Shown here: positions 46,781-58,200 of the stretch, piece by piece
How positions within the stretch are numbered: the stretch's first letter is position 1
How the letters are laid out: every line of letters begins with the position of its first letter
NCBI GenBank assembly: GCA_002989075.1
Contig: PSQN01000015.1
Span: 1,178,001 to 1,242,000 of the forward strand
DNA from: Arthonia radiata
Lineage: Eukaryota; Ascomycota; Arthoniomycetes; Arthoniales; Arthoniaceae
Direction: 5' to 3'
DNA: 64,000 bases
Translations under genes and position numbers: made by a program
The notes under the pieces: generated by a model
Seen by the model: the letters and a program-made list of their open reading frames with translations, nothing else
Databases searched by the model: none
Told to the model about the DNA's origin: nothing

Positions 46781-47241
46781 ATGCATGTACATGCGGCACT
46801 GGTGTTCTCAAAAATGGGAGATTGTATTACTGATACCAACAGCATTGTGGGCGTTTACAAAGGCACGAAGAGGTGGTCTCGAAATAAGCGTGGCGCTCTC
46901 GTTTGGAATCCCGTGTGCTGAGAGAGCTAGAATTGACATCACCCTATACTGTACAACGCTTATATATCCTATTAAATCCCTGATGTCCACAAGTACGGAA
47001 TCTCCGTCTGTACGTGAATTATCACCGTCGTCCAGCGTCCTTGTTTCCAGACACAACCGAGCACTCGCCTAATGTGGTTTAGCCCACATCTGGTGACCAT
47101 GGCGGGGTTCAACTTCAATGTCAGCGAGGATCCAATGCGGCGCGCCCTTCCGTCAGCATACCCGTGAGCACCAGTCAACCTCTCATCTATATGATAAATC
47201 TCTCGATCTCGAACAGAAGATCTGCCTAGCAGAAAACCTGC
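46781..47241. other. Intergenic region, MATE / quinone oxidoreductase
   Basis: 461 bp between same-strand genes. Nothing recognised beyond presumed UTR and promoter. Confidence 0.45.
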
Positions 47242-48520
47242 ATGTCCCTCCTCGCACGCAACCTACTCCAGCGCTCGCGCCCAGCGCTCAGTAGACCAGT
47301 ACTCGCAACGCCAGCGCAGAGACTCGCATCCATACGTTCACATCTCTCTCCTACACCGTTGCGAACACTCAACGTCATGTCCACCGAGCCCACCCTCCCT
47401 ACCTCCATGAAAGGCGTCCAGATCGCGTCCACAGGCGGCGTCGACGTCCTCGAATACAAAGACGACCTCCCCGTCCCTAGTGTAAGCCAGGGACAGGTTC
47501 TCGTTAAGGTCGAGTACGCGGGTGTGAATTATATCGATACGTATGTCCTTCCCTTTCACCACCCCCCACGCTCTCCCCATTCACCTCCTCCGACTCACCG
47601 CTCCCGCTCTCCCCACCCACAGAACCTCCTTGCGCCCACCAACTAACACCCCCAGCTACTTCCGCACAGGCCTCTACCCCTCCCCACTCCCCCTAACCCT
47701 CGGCCGCGAATGCGCCGGCACCGTCGTCTCCCACTCCTCCCCGCCGACCCCCAACTCGCCCCCTATCGGCGCAAAGGTCGCATGCCTGACCGGGCACACC
47801 TACGCGCAATACGCCGCCGCAAACGTGAGTCACGCTTATGAACTTCCGCAGTCCTTCCAAGACATGAAGGTCGCAGGCGCGGCCTTACTACAGGGCTTAA
47901 CAGCATTGACGCTAATACGGGAAGCGCACGAGGTCAAAAGGGGCCAATGGGTGCTCGTGCACGCCGCAGCGGGGGGTATGGGATTGTGGCTGTGTCAATT
48001 ACTGCGGGCGGTGGGCGCGAAGACGATCGGCACGGCGAGCACTGCCGAGAAACGGGATACCGCGAAAGAGGCAGGGGCGGACGAGCTTTTGCCGTACCCG
48101 GAGGCCATGGAGGGCGGGGTAGACGGGTTCGTGAAGAAGATCATGGAGATCACTGGGGATGCCGGAGTGGCAGCCGTGTTCGACGGGGTGGGCAAGGCGA
48201 CCTTTGACGTCAGTCTACAGTGCGTAGCAAGAAAGGGAAGTTTCGTGAGTTTCGGGAACGCAAGTGGAAAGGTGCCGCCGGTTGAGATATCGAGGCTCGC
48301 GGGCAAGAATGTCCGGCTAACGAGGCCGATGTTGTATGGATATGTGACGACGCGGGAGGAGTTTGAGCGGTACGCAAACGAGTTGTTTGAGATGGTGGAG
48401 GCGGGGAAGGTGGACGTGAAGATTCACGAAACCTACGATCTCACGGACGTGAAGAAAGCGCATACGGATATCGAGGGCCGGGGGACGCAGGGGAAGTTGT
48501 TGTTGAAGGTGGCGGAGTGA
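47242..48520 (+). CDS. Quinone oxidoreductase (zeta-crystallin type, MDR superfamily)
   Basis: Two exons, 47242-47540 and 47656-48520, split by a 115-nt pyrimidine-rich intron, encode 387 residues. The core aligns with NADPH:quinone reductases such as yeast Zta1: VLVKVEYAGVNYIDTYFRTG, LGRECAGTVV, GLTALTLIREAHEVKRGQWV, and the NADPH-binding loop HAAAGGMG. The chain lacks the zinc ligands of alcohol dehydrogenases, as expected for this branch. The first 45 residues are rich in Arg, Ser and Leu and almost without acid, like a mitochondrial presequence; a second in-frame ATG at residue 46 (47377) would give a cytosolic form matching the usual family length of about 330-340. The enzyme reduces quinones or enals by one- or two-electron transfer and may protect against oxidative stress; AU-rich RNA binding is known for some relatives. 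Confidence 0.92.
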
Positions 48521-50595
48521 GGTTTTGGGGGATTTGGGGTGAGACGACGAAAATGAGACATGCATAGCTGACATTTAGCATTGCACATATGATTGAACAT
48601 AGCATCTAACGCGAGACTGGACCTTCTTAGAAATGTTGACGCAATCGACTGCTTCGAACACCGTCGATACACTAACCCCTCGAACAGCAATAACACAACA
48701 GCAGTGCGGATCGGCTTTGAAGTTTGAACAACTCGACCGAGCGACGACAAGCATTTATGCATGGCTCGGAGCAACGCCGTTAGCCATACACAAGCGACGA
48801 CCCATAATGTCTAAGATGCATGCAACCCCATACCATACTCGCGGGACTTGACAGCAGCAAAGGCTCACGTGCGCGATCGAGAACTTCAACGAGACACCAC
48901 TTGTCTCAGATCCATGTACGCTGGACTGCAAACGGCGCATTTGAGCCAGGAACGCCCAATCCTCAAACGACACGTGTGTGGGCTTAAACCACAGGACCAG
49001 ATTCGCGCAAAGCTCAATCGCACTTCTTTTGCCTATCGCACCAATACCACCCAACGACCACCTCCAATCTCGGATCTTTCACCCCCGTACTATCAATCAA
49101 CCAATCCCGCCACACCGGCGACGCCAATCTCTGAAACCCTTTCAAAAGTACATCGGCAATCTTGACACCCTTCCGGATCTCCACAAACGATCTCACACAC
49201 GATCGCCACAAAAACGGCGACTGCCGCCATCCGAACCTCATACCTCATATCGTGGTACAAAAACCGCTAACGAGTCTACAAATCCCAAAGTCGAGGTGTG
49301 GATGTACCAAAGTACCCGATCGTGCGTCGTTCATGCACGTCAGACGGCGATCGGGACGCTAGCGCTTGATGCGGTTGTTATCTTGCCGGGGCTGTGTTTC
49401 ATTCCGTGCAGCTATTGGGACGTGGGGGGCGGCGCTGCAGGGGCGTTGTTTGCTTACTCTTTGACTCTTAGATGGGGTGAGGGATCGCGAGCGGTGTTTG
49501 GAATGGGCAGTGCGCCGTGTTGTCGCTTGTACGTGGCAGATGCTCGCCTAAGTCAACGTGGGCGAATGGCACGCACGCCTTGCTCTGCTGACGTCTGTTG
49601 CGTTGGCATTGGCTGAAATCGAGTTGCTGTTTCCAAGATACGGGCGTCGCTTTGATTGAATGTGATTACGGTAAGTGGCTTTGCCCTTCGCGTTCACAGC
49701 ACTTTTGCTGTCCACGCCCGACTCACGCTTATCCATTTTCCTTCTCTATTTTGCTCCATGCGGCAATGGTATCCTCGCTCATCCTGCAAAGGCGTCTTTC
49801 ACGAGGTCGCTTTCGCATCTAACCCAACAATTTCACAGCAAGCAAAGAGCCTCGAGAGAAGGCAGACTAGCAATTTATGTAAGCGTGCAATGCCACTGCT
49901 TGTAGGTTGCTGTCTTCTTGCAGTCTCTCTGGAACCTCTCCAAAATCCTTTTCCGATTCTTTCTGTCTTGGAGCTTTTAAGGTCCCTTCAATTTCTTCCG
50001 GATATTTTAATATTTAATTGGAAGCTCAATTTTTGCTTTGAGAAGTCCTCTCTTTGAGCAAACCGAGAAGCATGAGTATATTGGACTTCAGCATGATCAA
50101 GGTGTTGCAGGCAACATTTTAGGAAAAGTATATGAAGATGAGAAGGGGACAGGGGGCCTGGGATGCTCGATTCTAACAGGATTGGCCCCTGGTTGGGGGG
50201 AAATGTATTTTGAAAAGTGTTCTTTGAGGGAGAGTTCGAGCGTCCACTCCTTCTTATAATGCAAAACAGATCGCTTGTAGACCGTTACAAGAGCATTGAC
50301 TTGACAGGATGATGGAGAAAATAGACAGTGATGAAATGTGCACTTCTAACGAAGATAACAGGAGGCGTTTTAGGCAGTGAAAACTTTGTTTGTCGTCAAA
50401 GAACGTATGTCAACAATCAGCTGGTCCAGAAGATACAATAGGTAACATGAATTGACTCCCAATGCGCGAGACGGCCGCAAACTCCGGACGTCAAGCTCAT
50501 GAGACGTGTTCATGCGAGGTTGTCTGCTGTAGATGGTTGGGTTGATCTCAGTGATCGGCCATGCCTCGCTCCACGGTCTGTGACGGTTCAGACCT
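48521..50595. other. 2.1-kb gene-poor stretch before the paralogue array
   Basis: Longest gene-free stretch in the window. It includes an AT-rich patch at about 49985-50045. Open frames on both strands (for example 48978-49616) show no coding character, domain or splice structure. Confidence 0.45.
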
Positions 50596-51350
50596 TCATT
50601 CCAGCCCCTCAAGCCACTTTGATGGTGCAGGGATTGCCTTCTTTTTTGCAATCGCCTGCTCATATTTCTCCAGAACTTCTTCAGATGGCGCTAGAGGGTG
50701 TCCAGGTTGAAACATATATGCCGGGTCAGCGAACTGCAATGCGTCAGCGGAGATTGGTAACAGTGTCGAGCGCAAATATTTACGTGGCAGTCGCAGCTAC
50801 GGTCCTTGCAAGAACACATCCTCTTCAGGCTCCCACCTGCTTTGTTCCACAGAGCAAACAGCTGCCACACCAGATCGCTCTGATCACATGCGAACCAATC
50901 GCTTGCGGGGTCGAGGCCATGCTCAGCGTATAGATCGTGTGCTTCAGTGAAGGCGACAAAGGACATGGCTTTGACTGTCAGCACGAGACTGTAGCTCTTT
51001 CGGTCTTGGACGAGAAGTGGAACACCGATATTATGCGCATCGATGGATTGCCTATACTCCGCTTCTGCCCAAACCTCCTCGCGGCTGTCCTGCGCTACAT
51101 CGATAAGGTAATCGTTGCACGATTTGGTGTACTTCTCCATTAAATCTTGTTCTTTGGGATCGGTCTCACTCGCAAACTCATAGAGTTCTTTTAGATACGT
51201 ATGTACCTCGCTGAGAGCCTTGAGTCGAGGTGAGATAGTAAGAAGCGTCTGCAGCTGCTCCGCGAGGTCAGGTGGTGGCAAAGGTGGCACTGAGAGCGCC
51301 AGCTCAGAGAAGAGCGACACTCTCAGTAAAGGACTCTCGATTGGTTCCAT
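50596..51350 (-). CDS. Tandem paralogue A, unknown family with C-terminal CxC motif
   Basis: I do not recognise this family. Exons 51350-50784 and 50733-50596 join over a 50-nt phase-0 intron (GTAAAT donor, GCTGAC branch, GCAG acceptor) to 234 residues. No signal peptide or membrane segment; predicted mostly helical and acidic. Shared blocks with the neighbouring copies are SEVHTYLKELYEFASETDP at about 45-65, then a Glu/Trp patch (EEVWAEAEY), then SYSLVLTVKAMSFVAFTEAH and DLYAEHGL, and finally CSCKDRSCDCH just before the intron, a C-x6-C-x-C pattern that could bind metal. The short second exon encodes FADPAYMFQPGHPLAPSEEV and a basic helix, different from the other copies. It is the 3'-most of four same-strand genes and 407 bp from copy B. 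Confidence 0.75.
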
Positions 51351-51757
51351 GGCGTTTTGCTGTAACGTTGCGGTCTCTTATTTCAAGCGGAGATGCAAGA
51401 GGGGACGAGAGAGAACAAGAGAAAAGGAGAGGAGGGAGAGACAGGGAGTAGGGAAGTAGGAGGAAGATCGATATTCAGATACTTGCCAAGCTCTGAAGGG
51501 GGAAGAAGCAGCCGGAAAGTCGCGGCCTCAAGGTATGTTGGGAAGGAGCGAACGGTGTGCATGGCTCGTATCAGAGGATAGTGCAGAGAAGGAGCGTTCT
51601 CAGTGTGTACCATCCTCTGCCCACCTCACAAGACTGCACCTTGCGTGTACGTCCCCACTAGCCTTTGATGCCGTCGTGTAGGCTACCAAGCAAGATGTAT
51701 CCGTCCTCTGTTGAGAACCTACCCCATCATTCAAGAGTCTTCAAGCGTAAACGAGCT
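51351..51757. other. Spacer between array copies A and B
   Basis: 407 bp including a purine-rich tract at about 51391-51450, which is a pyrimidine tract just upstream of copy A on its own strand, as often seen in fungal promoters. Confidence 0.5.
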
Positions 51758-52479
51758 CTAGTGCCCGAATTGCTTCGTCACCAGCTTCATGATGTTGTCG
51801 TCTTCAAGCTCCTTGACGACCTCTTCGGGAGTGAGCTTCTTTGTTAGCTCCCCGTTAGTCCGCACTCAAGATAAAGTAAACTCACATCACACATGCAGTC
51901 GTCGGTGTCATGAGCACAAAGACTGTCCATGTTCGTCTCACAGCATCCACTCAGGATGTGGAAGGCACTATGAGCATCTTCGTCGCTATGAAATCCCCAG
52001 CAGAGATCGCGTGGAGTTTCGAGACCATGCCGACTGTAGATCTCCTTCGCCTCCGTCTGTGCGACGTCCGAAAGAGCCTTGATGAGCAAGAGGACTGGAT
52101 AGGGGCGCTTTTGCTGGAATTGGTGGTAGAAAGGCCAGTGATGCCGAGTTTTTGCAGCCCATAGACTCTCATCCTCGCTCCATGCGGCTTCTTCGGGTGA
52201 TTCCGCTTCGGTGATGAAACGGTTGCTAGTTGCGCCGTACTTCCAGAGGCATCTATTTTCGAGACGTCCATCTTCGACACGGTCGACTTCCATGAAGTGA
52301 CAATAGAGTGACTTGAGATAGGTGTGGAGCTCGTGGAGTTGTTTGAGTTCCGGAGATTCGGCGTTGAGTGCGAGGATTCGGGCATACTGTGGACGGGCGT
52401 ACTCTGGATCGATTGGTTCTTCTTCCTTCTCCGCAGGAGGGCCGGGCGCAGGGCAATCGTCGTGTGGGTTGGAAGTCAT
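51758..52479 (-). CDS. Tandem paralogue B, unknown family with C-terminal CxC motif
   Basis: Exons 52479-51886 and 51838-51758 join over a 47-nt phase-0 intron (GTGAGT donor, GCTAAC branch, AAAG acceptor) to 224 residues. After a proline- and glutamate-rich start, the shared blocks are LKQLHELHTYLKSLYCHFME, then EEAAWSEDESLWA, then YPVLLLIKALSDVAQTEAKE followed by IYSRHGLE, and CAHDTDDCMCD immediately before the intron (C-x6-C-x-C). The second exon is short: LTPEEVVKELEDDNIMKLV and a few more residues. This copy has extra cysteines (ILSGCCETNMDSLC). No targeting signal. The acceptor could also be three bases later, removing one lysine. Identity to A is low outside the blocks, so the duplication looks old. 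Function unknown. Confidence 0.74.
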
Positions 52480-52851
52480 GATAGATATCTTGCGCTGGCT
52501 TGGAGTGCGTCAGATGCGCTCATAGGAGCTTGAAACTAGAGAAGTGAAGATAAACGAGGTCTGGAAATCTCTCAACAGAAAGTCACGGTTGGGGCGCTAG
52601 TGCAGTGTTTGCCTAATCTTGCGAAGAGGCGAGGGTGCCAGATTACCGGCTACATGTGCAAATGAGGCAACTAGTTGCGAGAGAGAAGCGAGCCGGGCCT
52701 CAGAGGGGAGCTTTGAGCACTTCTCACAATCGTCTCATGAGTCTACTGACATCTAATCTCCTGCTGTCCTGCCAGCATCATCGGGCGCGTATTGCTATGC
52801 ATTGTCGCGGTTGTCTCCTCCACGAGCACGAATGTCCTCCTGAGTGTCAGA
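52480..52851. other. Spacer between array copies B and C
   Basis: 372 bp. Nothing recognised beyond presumed promoter of B and 3' UTR of C. Confidence 0.45.
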
Positions 52852-53605
52852 TCAAGATCCTTCAGAAGCCTTCGCAGTATCATTGGCAGACTCCTGGAGT
52901 GAACCCTCGGCTGTCTCCAGGTCGAGCAGAAAGTCCTGTACACTCGTTAAAACAGTCATCACAACAATTCCTTGGCCCACGTACGTCGCAAATGCAACCG
53001 AAATGTCCTCTCAAGGCACATATTTCTTTGGCCTTAGTGTTGGCGCGCTCCACAAGAGCCCCAAGCTTAGACGTGGTGCAGCTGTCGATATGGAGCGCGA
53101 ACTCAAAAAGGTCTTCGCCACCCTCGTCCATCAGGATCTGCGTCGCTTCTACCCAGGCCGCCTCAGACATACCCTTGACCAGCAATGCCAATGTGTAGCT
53201 GTCCTTGTCCTGGCCGTTGAGTAGCACCGACGATTCTGGAACGCTGTTGTAAAGTCTGGCCCGGTCGTATTCGTCATCCAAGTGCTGAAGCTCCTTGCCA
53301 TCAGTGGCTTTGGAGTAGGCCTGAAGGCACCCTTCCTGATACGTCTCCAGCGTTTTTGACTCGCGAGGATCGATATCCATTGCGAAAGCGTACAGTTTGT
53401 TGAGATACTTGTAGACCTCTTTGAAGCGTTGAATCTTGGGATGGTTGGCCTCGAGGTCTTTGAGCTTCTTCTCAAGCTTATTGGGCTTGCGGCTATGCAT
53501 TTCGCCCTGGGTCACTGCGAAATTTGGCATTTCATCGTCATCAACTTCAATCTTGGTCGTCTCGGATTGAGCATGCTCTGGAAGGTCAGCGGAGGCGGAC
53601 GCCAT
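52852..53605 (-). CDS. Tandem paralogue C, unknown family with C-terminal CxC motif
   Basis: Exons 53605-52985 and 52935-52852 join over a 49-nt phase-0 intron (GTACGT donor, TTTTAAC branch, ACAG acceptor) to 234 residues. An acidic N-terminus and a lysine-rich stretch (KPNKLEKKLKDLE) precede the shared block FKEVYKYLNKLYAFAMDIDP, then RESKTLETYQEGC, then SYTLALLVKGMSEAAWVEAT, and CALRGHFGCICD right before the intron (C-x7-C-x-C). Exon 2 gives an acidic tail, DFLLDLETAEGSLQESANDT and a few residues more. It most resembles A in the first helical block (both have an FA..(T/I)DP(K/R)E pattern). No signal peptide, membrane helix or known enzyme motif. Function unknown. Confidence 0.75.
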
Positions 53606-54075
53606 AGTTGTTGGCTGGTTCTCGTGTATGTCGAATGAGGGTTACGAGATGCGGAGAGCGAGAAGTCGAAGAGAACAAAGATAGGTGAGGGAAGTGCATT
53701 AGAGTCCGAGAATCACTCTACCGCCGAATATAGTAGTTTCAAGCGCCTTGTTTAATTGTTGCCTGGCAGCTGGGCTCCAAGGATGCCTGTCACCTGTCGC
53801 AAGCTGTCGCGAAGCTTTAGTCAAAGTGATGGGATTCATCCGTTGCAGTAGAGCCAAGACGGGCGAGTGCCCGGTAAGAATGAATGTAATGGGTTGCATA
53901 CGCATCATGTCCTCAATGATGCAGGTTTATAGCTGCACAGGCTGGAGCTTCCGACCAGGTTGGCATCGAGTTTCTTTGACACTGCATTTGACAACTATTC
54001 CCTTCTGGCGTCTTACGCTATTGCTTCTTCGCCCCTCCAACACGCGTGCAGCGCTGCGACTCGAGCACTCGCCTG
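53606..54075. other. Spacer between array copies C and D
   Basis: 470 bp; largest spacer in the array. Nothing recognised. Confidence 0.45.
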
Positions 54076-54925
54076 CTAGTTCAACCTGAGCCAAGGTCCA
54101 TTGTAGTCTCCCTCTCCCAACTTCTTTTTCGGATCTGGCGACTGGCTTTGGATGCCTTTGCTTTCAGAAACTGGCTCATTGGCAGTGAACGTGGCAGATC
54201 TCGGTAGGCAAAGCATCATCCTCAATGTCGACGCGTTTCTCTGCTGGGACAAGGTGATGAGGTCGAATTGATCAAGCCCGTCGCGATGGTGTTGATAGAA
54301 GTATCCTGCAGCCATGTCACCCGAGATACCGAGAGGCACGCCTCGAGCCACTTCCGAGCTTGACTCAAATGTCTGGGCAGATGTCAGTGCTGAGTCCTCC
54401 CTCAATGCATTTACGCAAATCGGCTACCTTGCAAGTGCACTTCGACGGATCTTGACCTGAGCATATGTAACGAACGTCCTCGCTGGCTCGATCAAACAGA
54501 ATGCCAAGATCGAGCGCGACGTTGACAGGCGCGTGATCAACCGAAGGGTAGAATTCCTCCAGCCCGTTCTCGCTGTAGATTTCTCGCGCTTCGCCGTGCG
54601 CTACTTCAGCGAAGCTCTTTATAAACAGCAACAGTGTTTAGCTATTCTTCTCTTGAGCGGCATAAAGATAGTGTTCTCGCGCATCCTCCACACAAAGGCC
54701 TTCGTTGAAGGCCCAGTCCGCCTCTTTGTCATCTGTAGCAAGTTGCGCAAGTTCGGCGCAAGTGTCGTCGTACCGCTTCAATCCTTCCTCTTCAGTTTCA
54801 TCAATTTGGAGGGCATACTCGTGAAAATTTGAGAGATATTTTTGAACCTCACCGAGACGGTGGAGTTGAGGCGAAGTCGAATGTAGAATGGCAAGCTTTT
54901 GAAGGTTCCGCTGATATTCCGCCAT
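54076..54925 (-). pseudogene. Tandem paralogue D, interrupted copy of the same family
   Basis: The frame from 54925 (MAEYQRNLQKLAIL) carries the family block LGEVQKYLSNFHEYALQIDE and the Glu/Trp patch, but meets a TAA at 54640-54638, exactly where A and C have tyrosine in their SY(S/T)L motif. In the same frame beyond the stop the family text resumes (TLLLFIKSFAEVAHGEARE, IYSENGLEE) and reaches CSGQDPSKCTCK (C-x7-C-x-C). A splice donor follows at 54427 and an acceptor at 54373, giving the same phase-0 intron as in the other copies, then a 98-residue second exon, much longer than theirs. Only one interruption is seen, so it is a young pseudogene, a truncated 95-residue protein, or a sequencing error; no splice explanation for the stop was found. 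The frame is open further upstream to an ATG at 55126, giving a proline-rich extension absent from the paralogues. Confidence 0.65.
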
Positions 54926-55208
54926 CGCGAGAGGCTGAAGCTGTTGGAAGCTCTTGGAAGCTTGCAGCAAAAGAGGAAGAGGGAGAGGAAGCAAGACGCC
55001 CGTGGGAGGTGATGAGGGGCTGGCGCGTTGCCACGGAGACGCGCTGAGGTCATGATGTTCCCCTAGGTGATAGCTGGTCACGTTGTAATTAACTTTGGGC
55101 AAATGATTCTCGGTGGTCTCGAACATCTTTGGTGCTCAATACCGATGTTTGGAAGAACGCGACCGGATTCGTACTAATTTTCAAGATCTTGCGTGCGGCG
55201 TTAAATCA

Positions 55209-58200
55209 TTATCGTAATCGTCGCAGTCCTTCAATCATAGTCTTCATTTCTTCTAGTCTCCCCTCTTCAACTTGAGCCTGAGCGAGGACCTGCTCCTGCA
55301 TCTCAGCCTTCAGATCGAGAAACATCTCGATAAGCTCTCCATCGACGAATCTGAAGGGTTCAGCCTCCTCCCTAACTGCATTTCGGAAGCCCCGCCACAC
55401 TCCGAAGGGCACGTCGCCAGGACTCTTGACCACCTCAGCCAAGGCACCTTGCAGACGCATCATTAGGTCTTGAGAGCCATTTTTGATGGTTGCGAATAAA
55501 TGAATGCTTCCTTCGACAGTCGCCAGAAACGCCTTTGGCACCACTGGCAACGAAGGCGGTGTAGGAACGTTGATGCGCTGCATGCGGTTCACAAGCTCGC
55601 TAATGCACATCTCCGAGGTGACCTGCAGTCGTCTTCGATCTTCGGCAGTGACACCGTTTGTATCCTGCCGCAACACCATCAAGTTCCCCTCTGCGTCAGA
55701 CTCAAGGTAGGAGTTGTCCTCAGCATCGACCAACTCCACGGCGGTGGCCCAGGTTGTCGAGAAATGCCGTGCCACTTCAGTCAATGTGTCAGGGAGACCG
55801 AGGTGACCTCGCGCGTACTGTACGATGGAGACAGATTTCATGAGATCACCAATGGCAATCATGTGTTTTCCCTCAGATGGTGTGTGGGTCGCAAGAGAAA
55901 TTGGCGCAGTACTTGTGCGATATGAGGCTTTCTTGATCAACGACGGCTTCGATGGGGTGGTATAGGACAGCTCGTAGATGATGACCTAGTCCAAACATTA
56001 GTATAGTACTCAACCAAGATAACGATAGGCTACGAGAAAGTCTTACTGTCTTGATAAGAGCAGCAACTATCTTGCCGTCAACCATACCGAGCACACGACA
56101 CGCACCCCTGACATTCTGTTCGCAAATCCCCTTGAGTTGGCGATCCTCGGTCACCTCAAGAATCACGATACGCCCTCGTATAGCCTCATCAGCGTCATCA
56201 GCAATGTATGCAGTGCCAACAACAAAACGCTCCACCCTTCGACCGTGCCCGTTATCGAGTTCGCATCGCATGACGCTCTCAATCAACTCATCCTCGTTGA
56301 GTAAGTAGCTCGACTGAATAGCGAATGTCACCTCGTCGGCGAGTTTGAAGGCACTCTGGACCACTTCGACGCCATTCTCGAGCGATCGCGAGATAGTGCC
56401 GAGGCCAAATGCTGCGAGTTTTGGCGAGTGTGCAATCCGCCGTACAGTCTCACCAATGTGTAAACCCTGCACATGAGTACTGCGCTCTTCATCGACCATG
56501 GCAATCCTCAGTCCACTCGGACCAGCGATGGCAATAGCGCCTGGGTACGCAGCCGCGTCAAATGGAGCAACGACTGCTGCATCTTCCGCGGTGACCGCTG
56601 AATATGTGAGGCGACCTTCAGAGCCATAGATAAGCGACGCATGCTCCGCAATTGCCAAAACGTTGTCAAGACCATCAGCACGTGGCAAGATGCGCAAGTC
56701 TGCCTGCTGAGTACCGAGGACAATGCTCTTGGGATTGTTAAGTGCGCCAGTAGATGACTCGCATACATATGTTACAACCGTCCCGTCTGCAAGAGCAACA
56801 AAGAGCGTGGGCGGCCGGCCTCGCAGTACTTGCGCAAGTACCAAAGACCGCGGAACTGTCGGTGAGGTCTTTCCAGAGGATGATTCTGGAATTTCTGCGG
56901 CTGCATGAACAATATTGAGATCCGAGAGAGATAGTACAGTAATGTCAGAGCTACCCCAGAAGCCAACGAACAGCAGTGAAGTGTCGGGGCTCTGAGAGAT
57001 GTTGATGCAAGCTATTTGAGAGTCAGAGCCAGACTCGTGGGCCGAGATGGACTTGAGAGAGTCGTCAAGGGATAAAACGTAAAGACGAGTGCCAGAGACG
57101 GCAACTACCAGAGTCGAAGGATTAGCGGTGACGGCGGTAATGGCGGCTGTAGTATCAGACTTAGGTGGTTTCCATTCTGCAGTAAGCGATCCGGTTCGTA
57201 GATCAGATAACCTTACTGATGATTGGTTGACCTGAAGGATTCCTTGGGAGCTGTCGTTTCCGGCAAACAACGTTGCAGAATCTAGCTGCAAGCCATTGAA
57301 CTCCGCGAGCTCCTCAGCATCTCCATCCGCGGAGAAATGGAAGACACGAGTCTCGGAGATCAGTGACACGACTAGCGTGTCGACGTGCTGACCCACAGGA
57401 CTGGACTTGATGCTGAACATGTTCGTAACGTTGTCAATTTGATCGAGCAAGCCGAGATCTTCGAGACCAACTCCGCTTCTGACACTCCTCAAGCTGCCGT
57501 CCTTGAAAGCACCGCTTCCAGTGACAAGACGGGCTTGACCTGAAGAGAACTCGTTGGCCTGGCCTTCTCCGCCTCGATTGCCCATATCCATGATTGTGAA
57601 GTCAATGATCGGGGCAATATTGGGTAAGGTCTGGAGAATTTCGATGGCTTGAGGCTTGATAAGAATTAGCTGTGAATCGCCTGAATGCGAGCCCACAAAG
57701 ACACGGCCTTCGCCGAGATACACGAGGACCTCTGCTTTGCTCGTCTCTCCAATCACATCGATTGCCCATCCAGTGAGGGAGCCCTGTGCGTTGATTTGGA
57801 GCATGAACAGATATAGCTTTCCATACTCATCTGCGAATACATAGCGCTGCGTATCGATCTGCTCCCACGCGACAAATATGGTGGCTGCCTGAAGCGGTCT
57901 GCGGGTTGTTTGATTTGAAGAAGCTTCATAGTACAGGATGGATGTCTCTGCGAGTACAAGAAAGCCGTGAGCCGGTGCCGCCACCGGTATCAGATGACTT
58001 GCTCCAGCCTCTAAAGCTCTTTCGTAGTTGTGCTGTGCTTCCGGCAACTCCGCGCTGGGTCCATCGCCGGAAAGGCCAGGTGAGAAATCAATTTCTCTTA
58101 TCCTTAACTTAACGCGTTTGTAGTTGTCTTCGTACAATAGCGCAATCTTGGACTTCTCTTTGGGGGCTTGAAGGCGAGAAGTAAAAAAGGTCGAGGATCG

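Noticed and set aside
48978-49616. 212-residue open frame on the plus strand
   Set aside because: Composition is irregular, with no domain, no splice structure and no family resemblance; probably chance.
54926-55126. Upstream in-frame extension of array copy D
   Set aside because: The proline/leucine-rich extension has no counterpart in copies A-C, so the start at 54925 was preferred.
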